39,012 nucleotides of DNA. Origin: a virus. The stretch is taken from the IMG/VR virus record IMGVR_UViG_3300010430_000201, positions 1-39,012 of that record, one strand, 5' to 3'. The number at the start of each line of letters is the position of its first letter. The stretch's first letter is position 1. Below the pieces are notes generated by a model. The model ran no database searches. It was not told where the DNA came from and saw only the letters and a list, made by a program, of their open reading frames with translations. The position numbers and the translations under genes were made by a program. Shown in pieces: positions 24,781-31,388 of this stretch.

Positions 24781-26078
24781 ATGTGACCCCCATACACAGT
24801 ATAGTCTTGACTAGCTTGCCTTGGCAATGAGCGATGGTCAACCTTCTGTTCTTTTACGCCCATAGCAAATGTGCGAAAAGCATCAGCAGCGTGTGAATGA
24901 ATGTCGTGGCGTGGGGTTGCGATGAACATTCCGGCTTGTCGGTCCCACTTCTTCCGGTACGCCTTCATGTGTTCTATCCCCTTAAAGCATTTGGTGCGGT
25001 CAATATAACACTTTGGCAAGAGCATCCTTGTTGCGTGTATGCCATCATCAACATAGTACTTTGGTACTACTTCAACTCGGCCAGAGTTTAAAAGCTTCTG
25101 TAAAGTAACACTCCTCTTCACTCCAGTAGACAAATCTCTGTGGCCACCATCATGTGGAAGCAGGTGAGTGTCGTAATTATAATGAAGAGAGTTTAAATAT
25201 TCAGCGGTCTTAGGAATATCATAGCCCTGCTGCTCCATATAATTAATTACATTCCAGCTTGGCCCACTCTTTTGTATGAACCAAACAATCATCAGGTCAT
25301 CGATTCCTAAATCCCATGCGGTTGTAACCGGAGAATCCTTATGGAATGGAACCTCTCTAATTCTTCCGTCGTTTTCCATGTTGGTCATAATTCTGCCGTA
25401 GTAAGATCCTTTTAATCCTGCATCGAAGGAGCACTCAAACTCTTGTGCGTACTCATCCTCATCCATGATTGCCTTGGCAGAGATAAGCTCATCCTCTTCT
25501 ATGATTCCTGTCTCACTTGCCTTGTACATTTTGGAGTACCAGTTCTTTGCGGTCTTCGCATAAACATAAAGATCATAGAATGTGTTGCGGCCTGCTGGTG
25601 TACCAATAAATACACCCCAACCCTTGCGGTCAGACAGAGCTGGTCGAAGAATCTGTGTCCAGATACGAGGATTCATTTCCGAGTATTCATCGAGAACGGC
25701 CCCGTCAAGATAGATACCACGATGGCTATCAGGATTATCAGCGCCAAAACAAAAAAAGCGAATATTAGTGTCACCAAGCGGTATATCGATACGTAAATCT
25801 TGTTCATTTGATTTCATTCCAGGAATATTTTTAGTGTATTCCTTCATATAATCCCAAGCAATTCTCTTGGCCTGTGAGTACATGGGTGCAACATAAGCAT
25901 ATTGCGGGTTTTTAATCGGGTTGTTGAGTGCCATGTGAATCATGTGGTTGATTGCAAACACGGTCTTGCCGAAGCGCCGATGGCAAACGAGTACATTAAA
26001 GCGTTTCATATTTCTATGAAGCTCTGCTTGTAATTCTCTTGGCGGATAGCCGGTGGATACTTTTTGTGTTTCGCTCAT
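24777..26078 (-). CDS. Terminase large subunit
   Basis: A 433-residue packaging motor. The ATPase has a Walker A variant CHRRFGKT (residues 32-39) and Walker B YLDGAVLDE (about 123-131). The C-terminal RNase H-like nuclease starts at VTTAWDLGIDD with the first catalytic Asp, followed by LLPHDGGHRD and a final DIHSHAADAFR. It cuts concatemeric DNA and pumps it through the portal. Length is typical of short TerL proteins. It is separated from TerS by seven small genes, which is unusual. Confidence 0.95.
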   Translation of the reverse strand: MSETQKVSTGYPPRELQAELHRNMKRFNVLVCHRRFGKTVFAINHMIHMALNNPIKNPQYAYVAPMYSQAKRIAWDYMKEYTKNIPGMKSNEQDLRIDIPLGDTNIRFFCFGADNPDSHRGIYLDGAVLDEYSEMNPRIWTQILRPALSDRKGWGVFIGTPAGRNTFYDLYVYAKTAKNWYSKMYKASETGIIEEDELISAKAIMDEDEYAQEFECSFDAGLKGSYYGRIMTNMENDGRIREVPFHKDSPVTTAWDLGIDDLMIVWFIQKSGPSWNVINYMEQQGYDIPKTAEYLNSLHYNYDTHLLPHDGGHRDLSTGVKRSVTLQKLLNSGRVEVVPKYYVDDGIHATRMLLPKCYIDRTKCFKGIEHMKAYRKKWDRQAGMFIATPRHDIHSHAADAFRTFAMGVKEQKVDHRSLPRQASQDYTVYGGHI

Positions 26079-26278
26079 TAAGCGTTACTTCTTTTTTTAA
26101 ACCAGATGCCATCATTGTTTGCAGCAAACGGTTCATACCAATCTTCTAATAGTTTTTGAATTCTTGCTTCGTCAGCGTTGCCAGCAAACGCAACCTTCCA
26201 CTTGCCATTGGTTGCATTAACGGGACCAACCTCTTTAACTCTTTTGAATTGCTTTGACGGGTTTGATTCAAATACCAT
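26078..26278 (-). CDS. Small hypothetical late protein (66 aa)
   Basis: Not recognised. It is a basic small protein with aromatic residues (EDWYEPFAANNDGIWFKKR). It overlaps TerL and the preceding gene by one base each. Its place suggests a head or packaging accessory. Confidence 0.6.
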   Translation of the reverse strand: MVFESNPSKQFKRVKEVGPVNATNGKWKVAFAGNADEARIQKLLEDWYEPFAANNDGIWFKKRSNA

Positions 26279-26616
26279 TAATCCTCTACCTCTAAAATTA
26301 CGTGGCCTGACATAAAAATTGAACTGCCCTCGCCATTATCTAAACATAAAGCTATCTTCTTTGTCCCGTTGCCTGTCATAGTGGGGAAATCTTCTGCTGC
26401 TTTCTTTGGCATTTCTCCAGAGCCTTTCATGGCCCATAGAATTGTATCTGCTCCGCCGCTATCCCAAATAATTTTAACAGCACTGCTGGCTGAGAAGGCA
26501 GCCTCACCATGAAAATCAATTACAGTAACATCTTTGCCGTTAGGAACAGTGTATGTGTCACAGTCTTCCGTTGAGGCGGATACTGATTTTGCTAAATAGA
26601 GTACTTGCTTTGCCAT
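26278..26616 (-). CDS. Small beta-rich structural-type protein (112 aa)
   Basis: Not recognised by family. Alternating hydrophobic strands separated by Gly/Ser turns (YTVPNGKDVTVIDFHGEAAF, and KIALCLDNGEGSSIFMSG) suggest a compact beta-sandwich like phage decoration or fibre-associated proteins. It is coupled on both sides by one-base overlaps. Confidence 0.6.
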   Translation of the reverse strand: MAKQVLYLAKSVSASTEDCDTYTVPNGKDVTVIDFHGEAAFSASSAVKIIWDSGGADTILWAMKGSGEMPKKAAEDFPTMTGNGTKKIALCLDNGEGSSIFMSGHVILEVED

Positions 26617-27236
26617 TATAAAACCCTAAAATATTGTACAGCCATCACTTGCAGATCAAGAACTGTTAAGTCATCTCTTACTGTTGCCTTAATCATATCT
26701 GAATCATCACCAATTAAAGTAACGGGCTGAGGGAACTGAATCGCACCACTGAAGAAGTTACTGTTAGTGATAAAGCCAGAGCGTCCACCAGCGAAAGTAT
26801 CCTCATTAAAAAACTCCAAGATGTTTTTGTTCTGCTTTAGGTTAAGCATTTCGTAATCTGTGCTGTTAATTGTTTGTTCAATCAGGAGTCCATTAGTTAA
26901 CCCGTTGGTTATACCACCCCAATCAGTGATCTTAGCGTTACCACCATCTGCAATCTGGAAGTTAATTTCTGTTATGTACCAAATCTCACCAGCACCCGGA
27001 CCTGTAGAATAAACAATCTCTGTTACACTACCGTCCTGTGTCTGATCGTTACCATGAGTAACATTCGTTAGCTCTGATAGCGCATGAATGATTGTGCTGT
27101 TAGGAACTAGCTGTGTGTTTCCTGTTACATGGACTGGGTTAGTCGAGTTCTGTCCAATGCTAACATTGCTGTCGTTCTTTAATACTACCGTGGTATTATC
27201 GTTTGAGTCTGAAGCGTTACCCCTACTTTGAGCCAT
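26616..27236 (-). CDS. Beta-rich structural-type protein (206 aa)
   Basis: Not recognised. It has an Asn/Ser/Thr-rich N-terminus (about 1-45) and a predicted beta-sandwich (about 70-200) with EIWYITEINFQIADGG and PVTLIGDDSDMIKATVRDDL. This composition is common in small virion surface proteins. It overlaps the next upstream gene by 14 bases. Confidence 0.6.
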   Translation of the reverse strand: MAQSRGNASDSNDNTTVVLKNDSNVSIGQNSTNPVHVTGNTQLVPNSTIIHALSELTNVTHGNDQTQDGSVTEIVYSTGPGAGEIWYITEINFQIADGGNAKITDWGGITNGLTNGLLIEQTINSTDYEMLNLKQNKNILEFFNEDTFAGGRSGFITNSNFFSGAIQFPQPVTLIGDDSDMIKATVRDDLTVLDLQVMAVQYFRVL

Positions 27237-27450
27237 TCTTCTTCTTTACTTTCTTGCCACTAATCGGTGTGGGTGGTGGATTAATGGTATAATTAATTTT
27301 TCCCACCAAGCCATCAAACCACAATTTAAGTTGGGCGACACGCACCAGCGCATCACCCTTGTTATGGAAGTCAGCAGATTCAATCAACACCTTCATAGCG
27401 GCGTGTTCCTGTAAATCAGTAGGACTGAATCCTTTAACTTCCCCAGTCAT
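27223..27450 (-). CDS. Small hypothetical late protein (75 aa)
   Basis: Not recognised. A helical N-terminal part is followed by a Pro-rich linker (NPPPTPISG) and a lysine-rich tail (KKVKKKNGSK). ATG 27450 overlaps the preceding stop (TGATG), so translation is coupled. The basic tail could bind DNA or acidic capsid proteins, but this is a guess. Confidence 0.55.
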   Translation of the reverse strand: MTGEVKGFSPTDLQEHAAMKVLIESADFHNKGDALVRVAQLKLWFDGLVGKINYTINPPPTPISGKKVKKKNGSK

Positions 27451-28061
27451 CAAGCAAATTCCAGTACTTTAATTGAATTGGTACCAGAAGCTGCAATTGC
27501 AAAGATATTTGCGTTGGCGTCTAAGTCCTGCTCCCAAACATCGCCCTTACTGATTTCATAATCAGTTACAGCAACGCCAGTCACGTCCTTAATGAAGATG
27601 TCGTTACTAGAGAAGTTCTGAATCTCTACTCTCTTGCGTAAAGCAAGTGGTGTAGAAACCAATTCACTCTCTGTAGTTCCAACAGATTCAACCGTTAGCT
27701 CCCAAGAACCGAATCCACCAGGAGAAGCATTAGTGTTAATACTTCCATCAGCGTTAACGGCCAATGTGTCAGTTCCATCGGAAATCGCAACGTTATCCTG
27801 AGATGCACTTAGGTCACGAATGTCTAGGTCAGTAGCCGAAACAGTTACCGAACCATCAACCGTTAATGATCCACCCGCATCGTCAACGGAAATTACGTTT
27901 CCACCGTCTGCAATGTTAACGTCAGCAGTGATACTAGCCAATGCTCCGTTTAAATTGGCAGTTAAAAATCCACTGCCGTCAATTGCTAATGCTTGTCCCG
28001 ACGCATCCTTAATCTCAATCGAATGAAATGCGCTATCAATTTTGGCCAAACTCAAGCTCAT
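27450..28061 (-). CDS. Beta-repeat structural-type protein (203 aa)
   Basis: Residues about 15-115 contain degenerate repeats of the form D-x-x-G-x-L/V-x-V-D/N-A-D/N-G-S (ASGQALAIDGSGFLTANLNG, DDAGGSLTVDGSVTVS, DTLAVNADGSINTN). The C-terminal half is a likely beta-sandwich. Such repeats are common in phage virion proteins encoded near TerL. It lies 15 bases after the preceding gene. The specific role is unknown. Confidence 0.6.
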   Translation of the reverse strand: MSLSLAKIDSAFHSIEIKDASGQALAIDGSGFLTANLNGALASITADVNIADGGNVISVDDAGGSLTVDGSVTVSATDLDIRDLSASQDNVAISDGTDTLAVNADGSINTNASPGGFGSWELTVESVGTTESELVSTPLALRKRVEIQNFSSNDIFIKDVTGVAVTDYEISKGDVWEQDLDANANIFAIAASGTNSIKVLEFA

Positions 28062-28076
28062 AATATACCCCCCATG

Positions 28077-28397
28077 TTATACCCAAACCTTCACAATGAT
28101 GGTCTGAGAGTTCTTGTCTGTCTGGATATATAATGTCTTATTGATAAGATTTAGTCCAGAGTCTTTGTGCGCTGTACCAGCAGGAATAATAAAATAATCT
28201 GTACCCGATTCAGTGGCAGTATAAGCAAATTGTGCGCTTGCATTTAGGCTTTCAACAACAACCTCAACTTGTTTTGTTCCGTCGGGTAAAGCCTGAAGAA
28301 CTTCGGTGTTTGCCGTGGGTGCGGATACATGATAAATCGTCGGGGAGCCGCCAGGTTCTTGCGCTTTACTAATCGACGTGGATGAACTAATCGTCAT
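28077..28397 (-). CDS. Small beta-rich structural-type protein (106 aa)
   Basis: Not recognised. Predicted strands (YHVSAPTANTEVLQAL, KQVEVVVESLNASAQFAY, TLYIQTDKNSQTIIVKVWV) with a short Ser-rich N-terminus suggest a single beta-sandwich. It overlaps the previous gene by four bases and closely resembles its neighbour at 28394-28807 in layout, so duplication is possible. Confidence 0.6.
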   Translation of the reverse strand: MTISSSTSISKAQEPGGSPTIYHVSAPTANTEVLQALPDGTKQVEVVVESLNASAQFAYTATESGTDYFIIPAGTAHKDSGLNLINKTLYIQTDKNSQTIIVKVWV

Positions 28398-28807
28398 GCG
28401 TACTCGCTCACTTTCACACGAATAGTTTTACCCGCTTCTGCTCTGGCGTAAAGGGTAATAGAGTCAGTGATATCAATAGCAAATTTATTTCCGGGGCCAA
28501 TCTCGTCGCCGCTTGTTGTTCCAGCAATATTGTCTGCTGTTAATCCCGTAGGTCCTATATAAAGGGTCTCTACCCCATCTGTATTTAAGATGCTGAGAGA
28601 GTTTCGGCCTGATAGTGCTGTGGCTGGGAGGGCAACTTCTGTATCTGGAACGTCTAGGGTTGTAACCTTGACCTCGGTTGACAAACCGGAGAAGGTGAAT
28701 GTACCCGTAATTGGATCGACGATAATAACTCGTAGTGCACTTTTTGCAAACGAGTGGACATGTCTGAATATATCCCCTAAGTGCCACTGTGGAGGAGTTC
28801 CGCCCAT
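28394..28807 (-). CDS. Small beta-rich structural-type protein (137 aa)
   Basis: Not recognised. The N-terminal 45 residues are variable (GTPPQWHLGDIFRHVHSF). The remainder is strand-rich: TEVALPATALSGRNSLSILN, then ETLYIGPTGL and SITLYARAEAGKTIRVKVSEYA. The ring of Leu/Ile strands and the IGPTGLTADNIAGTTSG turn are common in podovirus proteins of unknown function encoded near terminase. Its ATG overlaps the TerS stop by one base. Confidence 0.6.
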   Translation of the reverse strand: MGGTPPQWHLGDIFRHVHSFAKSALRVIIVDPITGTFTFSGLSTEVKVTTLDVPDTEVALPATALSGRNSLSILNTDGVETLYIGPTGLTADNIAGTTSGDEIGPGNKFAIDITDSITLYARAEAGKTIRVKVSEYA

Positions 28808-29502
28808 TATGATTCCTTGCCATCTATTTTAATACTGGTTTTTCCGTCGTCTACGCCAGTGTTTATAATTATCTTAGCAGGACCCTGGGGTTTTGCACTA
28901 GCTTTCGCATCATAACGCTCAGGATTATCTTTACGAGCGCTCCATTCGTAGGCTTTAACCTTGAGCTTTGCCTTTTCAATCGCGAACTTACCGTCATCAT
29001 CTACTTCTTCAGCGGTTTCAATGATCTCATCAGCATAGTAATCGGCTCGTAACGCCCTGGCTTCATTGACCGCCAGCTTAAATTCATTGTATTCACGCAT
29101 CCACTTATATATGACATCCCTTCCGGGCATACCCTCTTCACTGCAAATCTTCTTTATGGTTTGTCCTTTGGCTAGCAGGTCACAAATATGTGAGGCTAGC
29201 TGCTTGGAGTAGTGCCAAAGCTTACGCGGAAGGTGGGCTGGGTCCACACCGGCAGCAACATTCACCAGTTTTCCATTAGGATGGTAGCACTTCACCACCA
29301 TATCCCTATGAATCCAAACTTCCAGGCCATCCTTATCCCTTAGCAGGTGATAGTTCTTGGGAACAACCTCTACCTCTTTTCCTTTTCGGATTCTTTCTTT
29401 TTGTTTTTTGTTTGCTTTCTGGGTCCAGTGTATTTTACCGCCGCCTTTGTCCTGCTTACGCATTCTGCCGTCCGGTAATTCTATAATTTCAGTATCACTC
29501 AT
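28807..29502 (-). CDS. Terminase small subunit
   Basis: A 231-residue protein when started at ATG 29502 (MSDTEIIELPDG). The central helix-turn-helix (ICDLLAKGQTIKKICSEEG, then VIYKWMREYNEF) is followed by a long helix (ALRADYYADEIIETAEE) and YEWSARKDNPERY, the Sf6/P22-like small terminase pattern. It recognises the packaging site and recruits TerL. A basic 70-residue N-terminal extension is present. The frame stays open to TTG 29622, but that would place coding sequence across a terminator-like hairpin. Neither start has a clear ribosome site. Confidence 0.85.
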   Translation of the reverse strand: MSDTEIIELPDGRMRKQDKGGGKIHWTQKANKKQKERIRKGKEVEVVPKNYHLLRDKDGLEVWIHRDMVVKCYHPNGKLVNVAAGVDPAHLPRKLWHYSKQLASHICDLLAKGQTIKKICSEEGMPGRDVIYKWMREYNEFKLAVNEARALRADYYADEIIETAEEVDDDGKFAIEKAKLKVKAYEWSARKDNPERYDAKASAKPQGPAKIIINTGVDDGKTSIKIDGKES

Positions 29503-29517
29503 GTAGGGATTATGTAC

Positions 29518-29554
29518 AAAAATAAAAGGGCTGGCAAATTTAATTACCAAGCCC
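29518..29554 (-). terminator. Terminator-like hairpin in the TerS leader
   Basis: On the minus strand, GGGCT-GGTAA (29554-29544, one bulged T) pairs with TTGCC-AGCCC (29537-29528). The loop is six bases and TTTTATTTTT follows (29527-29518). This is a convincing intrinsic terminator 16 bases ahead of the TerS ATG. Because it lies upstream of the whole late unit, it may be an antitermination or attenuation point; alternatively the promoter lies downstream of it. Confidence 0.6.
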
Positions 29555-29603
29555 CTTGCGGATTCACCAAGAAGATGTAATCCTTTACTTGAATAAGGTA
29601 TGA

Positions 29604-29634
29604 GATAACAATCCCATGCCAAGTGATAACAATC
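29604..29634. repeat. Tandem 10-bp repeats, candidate regulator sites for late unit
   Basis: GATAACAATC occurs at 29604-29613 and again at 29625-29634, exactly 21 bp apart, i.e. two helical turns on the same face. They lie about 100 bases upstream of the TerS ATG and would suit a dimeric activator or repressor of the leftward late unit. A related GATAAC lies near 29684. Confidence 0.5.
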
Positions 29635-29780
29635 AAGGTATTTCTAGCTCTCCATATAAGAAAGGGCGACGGGGTTTAAGGTCTGATAACGCTACAACCA
29701 CCGGGAACGACCATTACTTTTTAACTGGGTGAGACATGTGCACTCAAAGGGTGTCTCGTCCAAAATATGAGGTAACTATT

Positions 29781-29993
29781 ATGATTCCTTTAATTCTTCC
29801 TAGAAGGTTTTCGGTAAAAGAGGAGAAAGAACTCACGAAACCAGATGGCACTAGCGTGACAATCCGAGTTCGCAAACATAAGCCCAGGAATTGCTCAGCG
29901 GTTCGTAGAATATGTATCATCTGCCAAGACTCAGTTATCCACAAGAACGACAGCAACTATGAATCTAAGATATGCAAGTCTTGTTCTCTTTGA
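29781..29993 (+). CDS. Small zinc-ribbon protein (70 aa)
   Basis: A basic protein with two CxxC knuckles: CIICQD (about residue 44) and CKSCSL at the very end, separated by about 19 residues. It starts MIPLILPRRF with GAGGTAA 7 bases before the ATG; the longer frame from ATG 29736 is less likely. The spacing suits a single treble-clef or ribbon zinc site, so nucleic-acid or protein binding is likely. It lies in the divergent control region, on the opposite strand to TerS, and could be a regulator. Confidence 0.55.
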   Translation: MIPLILPRRFSVKEEKELTKPDGTSVTIRVRKHKPRNCSAVRRICIICQDSVIHKNDSNYESKICKSCSL

Positions 29994-30000
29994 TTGAATC

Positions 30001-30038
30001 GCGGTCTATGTATGGAGCGCAGCGGAATACATAACCGC
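30001..30038. repeat. Long imperfect palindrome / hairpin
   Basis: GCGGT-TATGTAT (30001-30013, one bulged C) is complementary to ATACATA-ACCGC (30027-30038), giving 12 base pairs around a 13-base GC-rich loop. There is no U tract, so it is not a simple terminator. It follows the zinc-ribbon gene by 7 bases. A structured RNA, protein-binding site or origin element are all possible. Confidence 0.55.
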
Positions 30039-30062
30039 AGGCAAGCGAAGCGCGGCAGTACC

Positions 30063-30099
30063 AAATTGTCACTCTAGTACAAAATTGACAATCTAGTTC
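30063..30099. promoter_or_regulatory. Paired 18-bp direct repeats with nested inverted repeat
   Basis: Two 18-bp units (30063-30080 and 30082-30099) share 14 of 18 bases in the pattern AAATTG-CA-TCTAGT-C, 19 bp apart. They also contain ATTGTCA (30065-30071) and its exact reverse complement TGACAAT (30086-30092). Such nesting is typical of operators bound by a dimer. TTGACA at 30085-30090 could be a -35 on the plus strand; TATGAT lies at 30102-30107 but too close to pair with it. Confidence 0.5.
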
Positions 30100-30277
30100 C
30101 ATATGATAGAAGAAGATCGGGATGACCTCGGCGTGGTTAGACACGCGGGACCAACAGTGATGTATCACAGTGGCTAGATTGCTAAATGCTGTTGGCCGAG
30201 CGCACCGTGGCACACCAAAGGGCGCAATCAATTACATACAGATTAGGGCATCCCACCTAATCAAGCGGAGAACATAT

Positions 30278-30361
30278 ATGTTTATGTTGGTTGTATTCTT
30301 TTCATTGGGCATCGTATTTGGGTTTGTCTGTGGGTATCTGGTTGCTTTCTTTATAGAGTAG
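30278..30361 (+). CDS. Single-span membrane peptide (27 aa)
   Basis: Almost the entire peptide is hydrophobic (MFMLVVFFSLGIVFGFVCGY), ending in AFFIE. GGAGA lies 6 bases before ATG 30278, a good ribosome site. An upstream GTG (30170) would add a 36-residue basic leader. An inverted repeat, GATTAGG (30241-30247) and CCTAATC (30256-30262), sits just before the ribosome site. Its role is unknown; small phage membrane peptides often act in exclusion or lysis control. Confidence 0.45.
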   Translation: MFMLVVFFSLGIVFGFVCGYLVAFFIE

Positions 30362-30647
30362 CATTAGGCTCAAGTATCCGAAATCAAAGTGGTTCTTCTG
30401 ACTAGAGAGGTACACACGTAGTATGGGGCGAAGAAAAAATTTGGGGGTAGGGGGTCGCGCGCACGCACACGCACACGAAACAATGTTTACAATAGGGGGA
30501 AAAGGGGTTTCCTTACATTATATACCACGCCTTGTCGGTAGTCCTACCCCTAGGTACATATAGGATATAACCTGCGTCAAAGGATAAGGTATACTACAAC
30601 CGTGATGTTACCCTGCGTGTACGGGACTAGCGGTATTGACCATATGC

Positions 30648-30674
30648 AAAAATTACACGATTGTAAAAATTACA
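30648..30674. repeat. Repeated AAAAATTACA with inverted repeat; candidate operator
   Basis: AAAAATTACA is present at 30648-30657 and 30665-30674, 17 bp apart. The second copy is part of the palindrome TGTAA-AAA-TTACA (30662-30674). Further TTACA words occur at about 30486, 30513 and 30735 in the same gap, suggesting several sites for one regulator. Confidence 0.45.
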
Positions 30675-30703
30675 GTATCAATTTGACACCACCGCAAGAA
30701 TCG

Positions 30704-30764
30704 TGCCAAGTGCAAATTCAATAATTTCAAGTACTTACAAGTTGGCACACAAAATGCATATAGA
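30704..30764 (+). promoter_or_regulatory. Candidate early promoter with flanking inverted repeat and sigma-54-like element
   Basis: TTACAA (30735-30740) and TATAGA (30759-30764) are 18 bases apart, a plausible sigma-70 promoter about 70 bases before the first gene of the rightward unit. The same stretch contains TGGCAC-N6-TGCA (30743-30758), which keeps the GG and GC spacing of sigma-54 promoters. TTGGCAC (30742-30748) is also the exact inverse of GTGCCAA (30704-30710), so the sigma-54 match may be just part of an operator. Confidence 0.45.
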
Positions 30765-30834
30765 AAAATCCCGCTTGAGTAGCTGCCCACAGCTCAGGCA
30801 TTAGGGTAACCATGGGCATAGAGAGAACAACACC

Positions 30835-31131
30835 ATGAGCAACGACAATATCGTAGAACTAAAACCCAACGTAAGCCCTGAAGTCCAAGCCGAGCTTGAA
30901 AAGCTACGGTCTGAGAACTACCGCCTAAAGACTAAGGGACAGGGCCAGCGAATAGGGGAAACCCATATGAGCTTGAAGGTAAGTCAGAAGGGGGCATGTA
31001 GTCTATACGGCATAGGCCGCTTTCCCGCAACCCTGTACAAGGAACAATGGGTAGCCATACTGGACAATGAGCAGGAGATCAGGCAGTTTCTTGCGGACCA
31101 CGATGCCGAACTAAAATCCAAGAAGGCATAA
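30835..31131 (+). CDS. Conserved phage early protein (98 aa)
   Basis: An N-terminal coiled coil (VQAELEKLRSENYRLKTK) is followed by a conserved-looking block, SLKVSQKGACSLYG then RFPATLYKEQWVAIL, which I recognise as common in small proteins of proteobacterial phages and prophages (KVSEKGA-S-YGL-RFPVTLY-QW). The function is not established. It is the first gene of the rightward unit. Its product may be structural to nucleic-acid transactions, but nothing proves it. Confidence 0.65.
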   Translation: MSNDNIVELKPNVSPEVQAELEKLRSENYRLKTKGQGQRIGETHMSLKVSQKGACSLYGIGRFPATLYKEQWVAILDNEQEIRQFLADHDAELKSKKA

Positions 31132-31133
31132 CC

Positions 31134-31265
31134 ATGAACCGGAACGCTGAGATATTAGCCCTGCTCGACGAGTGGGGCACGTTCCTTGAGGAACTAGAAC
31201 AAGCCGTGGACCATGGCTTTAAGTGTACCTGTGCAGATTGCGAGGATTTCCGTGAGACGGCATAG
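31134..31265 (+). CDS. Small cysteine-containing protein (43 aa)
   Basis: A short gene two bases after the previous stop. The product begins MNRNAEILALLDEW and ends FKCTCADCEDFRETA, with three Cys in seven residues. It is acidic and could bind a metal. It has no strong ribosome site of its own but may be coupled to the upstream gene. A terminator-like hairpin follows 16 bases downstream. Confidence 0.5.
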   Translation: MNRNAEILALLDEWGTFLEELEQAVDHGFKCTCADCEDFRETA

Positions 31266-31281
31266 GCGTAGTGATAACCTG

Positions 31282-31301
31282 AGGAGCCCTAAGCGGCTCC
31301 T
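31282..31301 (+). terminator. Hairpin, candidate terminator or attenuator
   Basis: AGGAGCC (31282-31288), a six-base loop, and GGCTCCT (31295-31301), followed by TAATT. The stem is strong but the U tract is weak, so partial termination after the first two early genes is likely rather than a full stop. Confidence 0.5.
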
Positions 31302-31308
31302 TAATTCC

Positions 31309-31325
31309 ACGGCATACTATACCGT
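31309..31325 (+). promoter_or_regulatory. Near-perfect palindrome with promoter-like TACTATACC
   Basis: The 17-bp sequence ACGGCATACTATACCGT is palindromic at all but one base pair besides its centre. It contains TACTATACC, which also occurs at 2311-2319 ahead of another gene start. It may be an operator over a promoter that restarts transcription after the upstream hairpin. Confidence 0.4.
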
Positions 31326-31388
31326 CGTGTTCGTGTGCCTGTTTATTGTGTCCTATGCCATGGTATTGGTCATGGAATTGGTGGGCCT

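Larger units (their letters stand above)
30362..30834. promoter_or_regulatory. Non-coding control region upstream of rightward unit
   Basis: I see no credible gene in this 473-base gap. It contains G runs (30443-30454), a strictly alternating pyrimidine-purine tract of 22 bases (30456-30477), an inverted repeat GGAAA/TTTCC (30498-30512), a repeated AAAAATTACA pair, and promoter-like elements near 30735-30764. The concentration of unusual DNA between divergent units makes it the best candidate for origin, packaging site or master control. Confidence 0.55.

Noticed and set aside
27450-28061. CRISPR or tandem-repeat array
   Set aside because: The repetition is at protein level (beta-strand repeats), not regular DNA repeats with spacers. 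No CRISPR array is visible in the window.
29604-29634. lac-operator-like words (GATAACAAT)
   Set aside because: Only a 9-base core matches and no lac-type symmetry is present. Treated as a phage-specific repeat.
29616-29732. 38-residue plus-strand frame starting at ATG 29616
   Set aside because: No good ribosome site, low-complexity product, and it overlaps the phased repeats. Probably chance.
29965-30231. 88-residue minus-strand frame in the control region
   Set aside because: Composition is not protein-like (many Cys, His, Arg), it has no ribosome site, and it covers palindromes and repeats that better explain the sequence.
30423-30563. 46-residue frame starting MGRRKNLGVGGR
   Set aside because: The His-Ala repeat in the product only reflects the alternating DNA tract, and there is no ribosome site.
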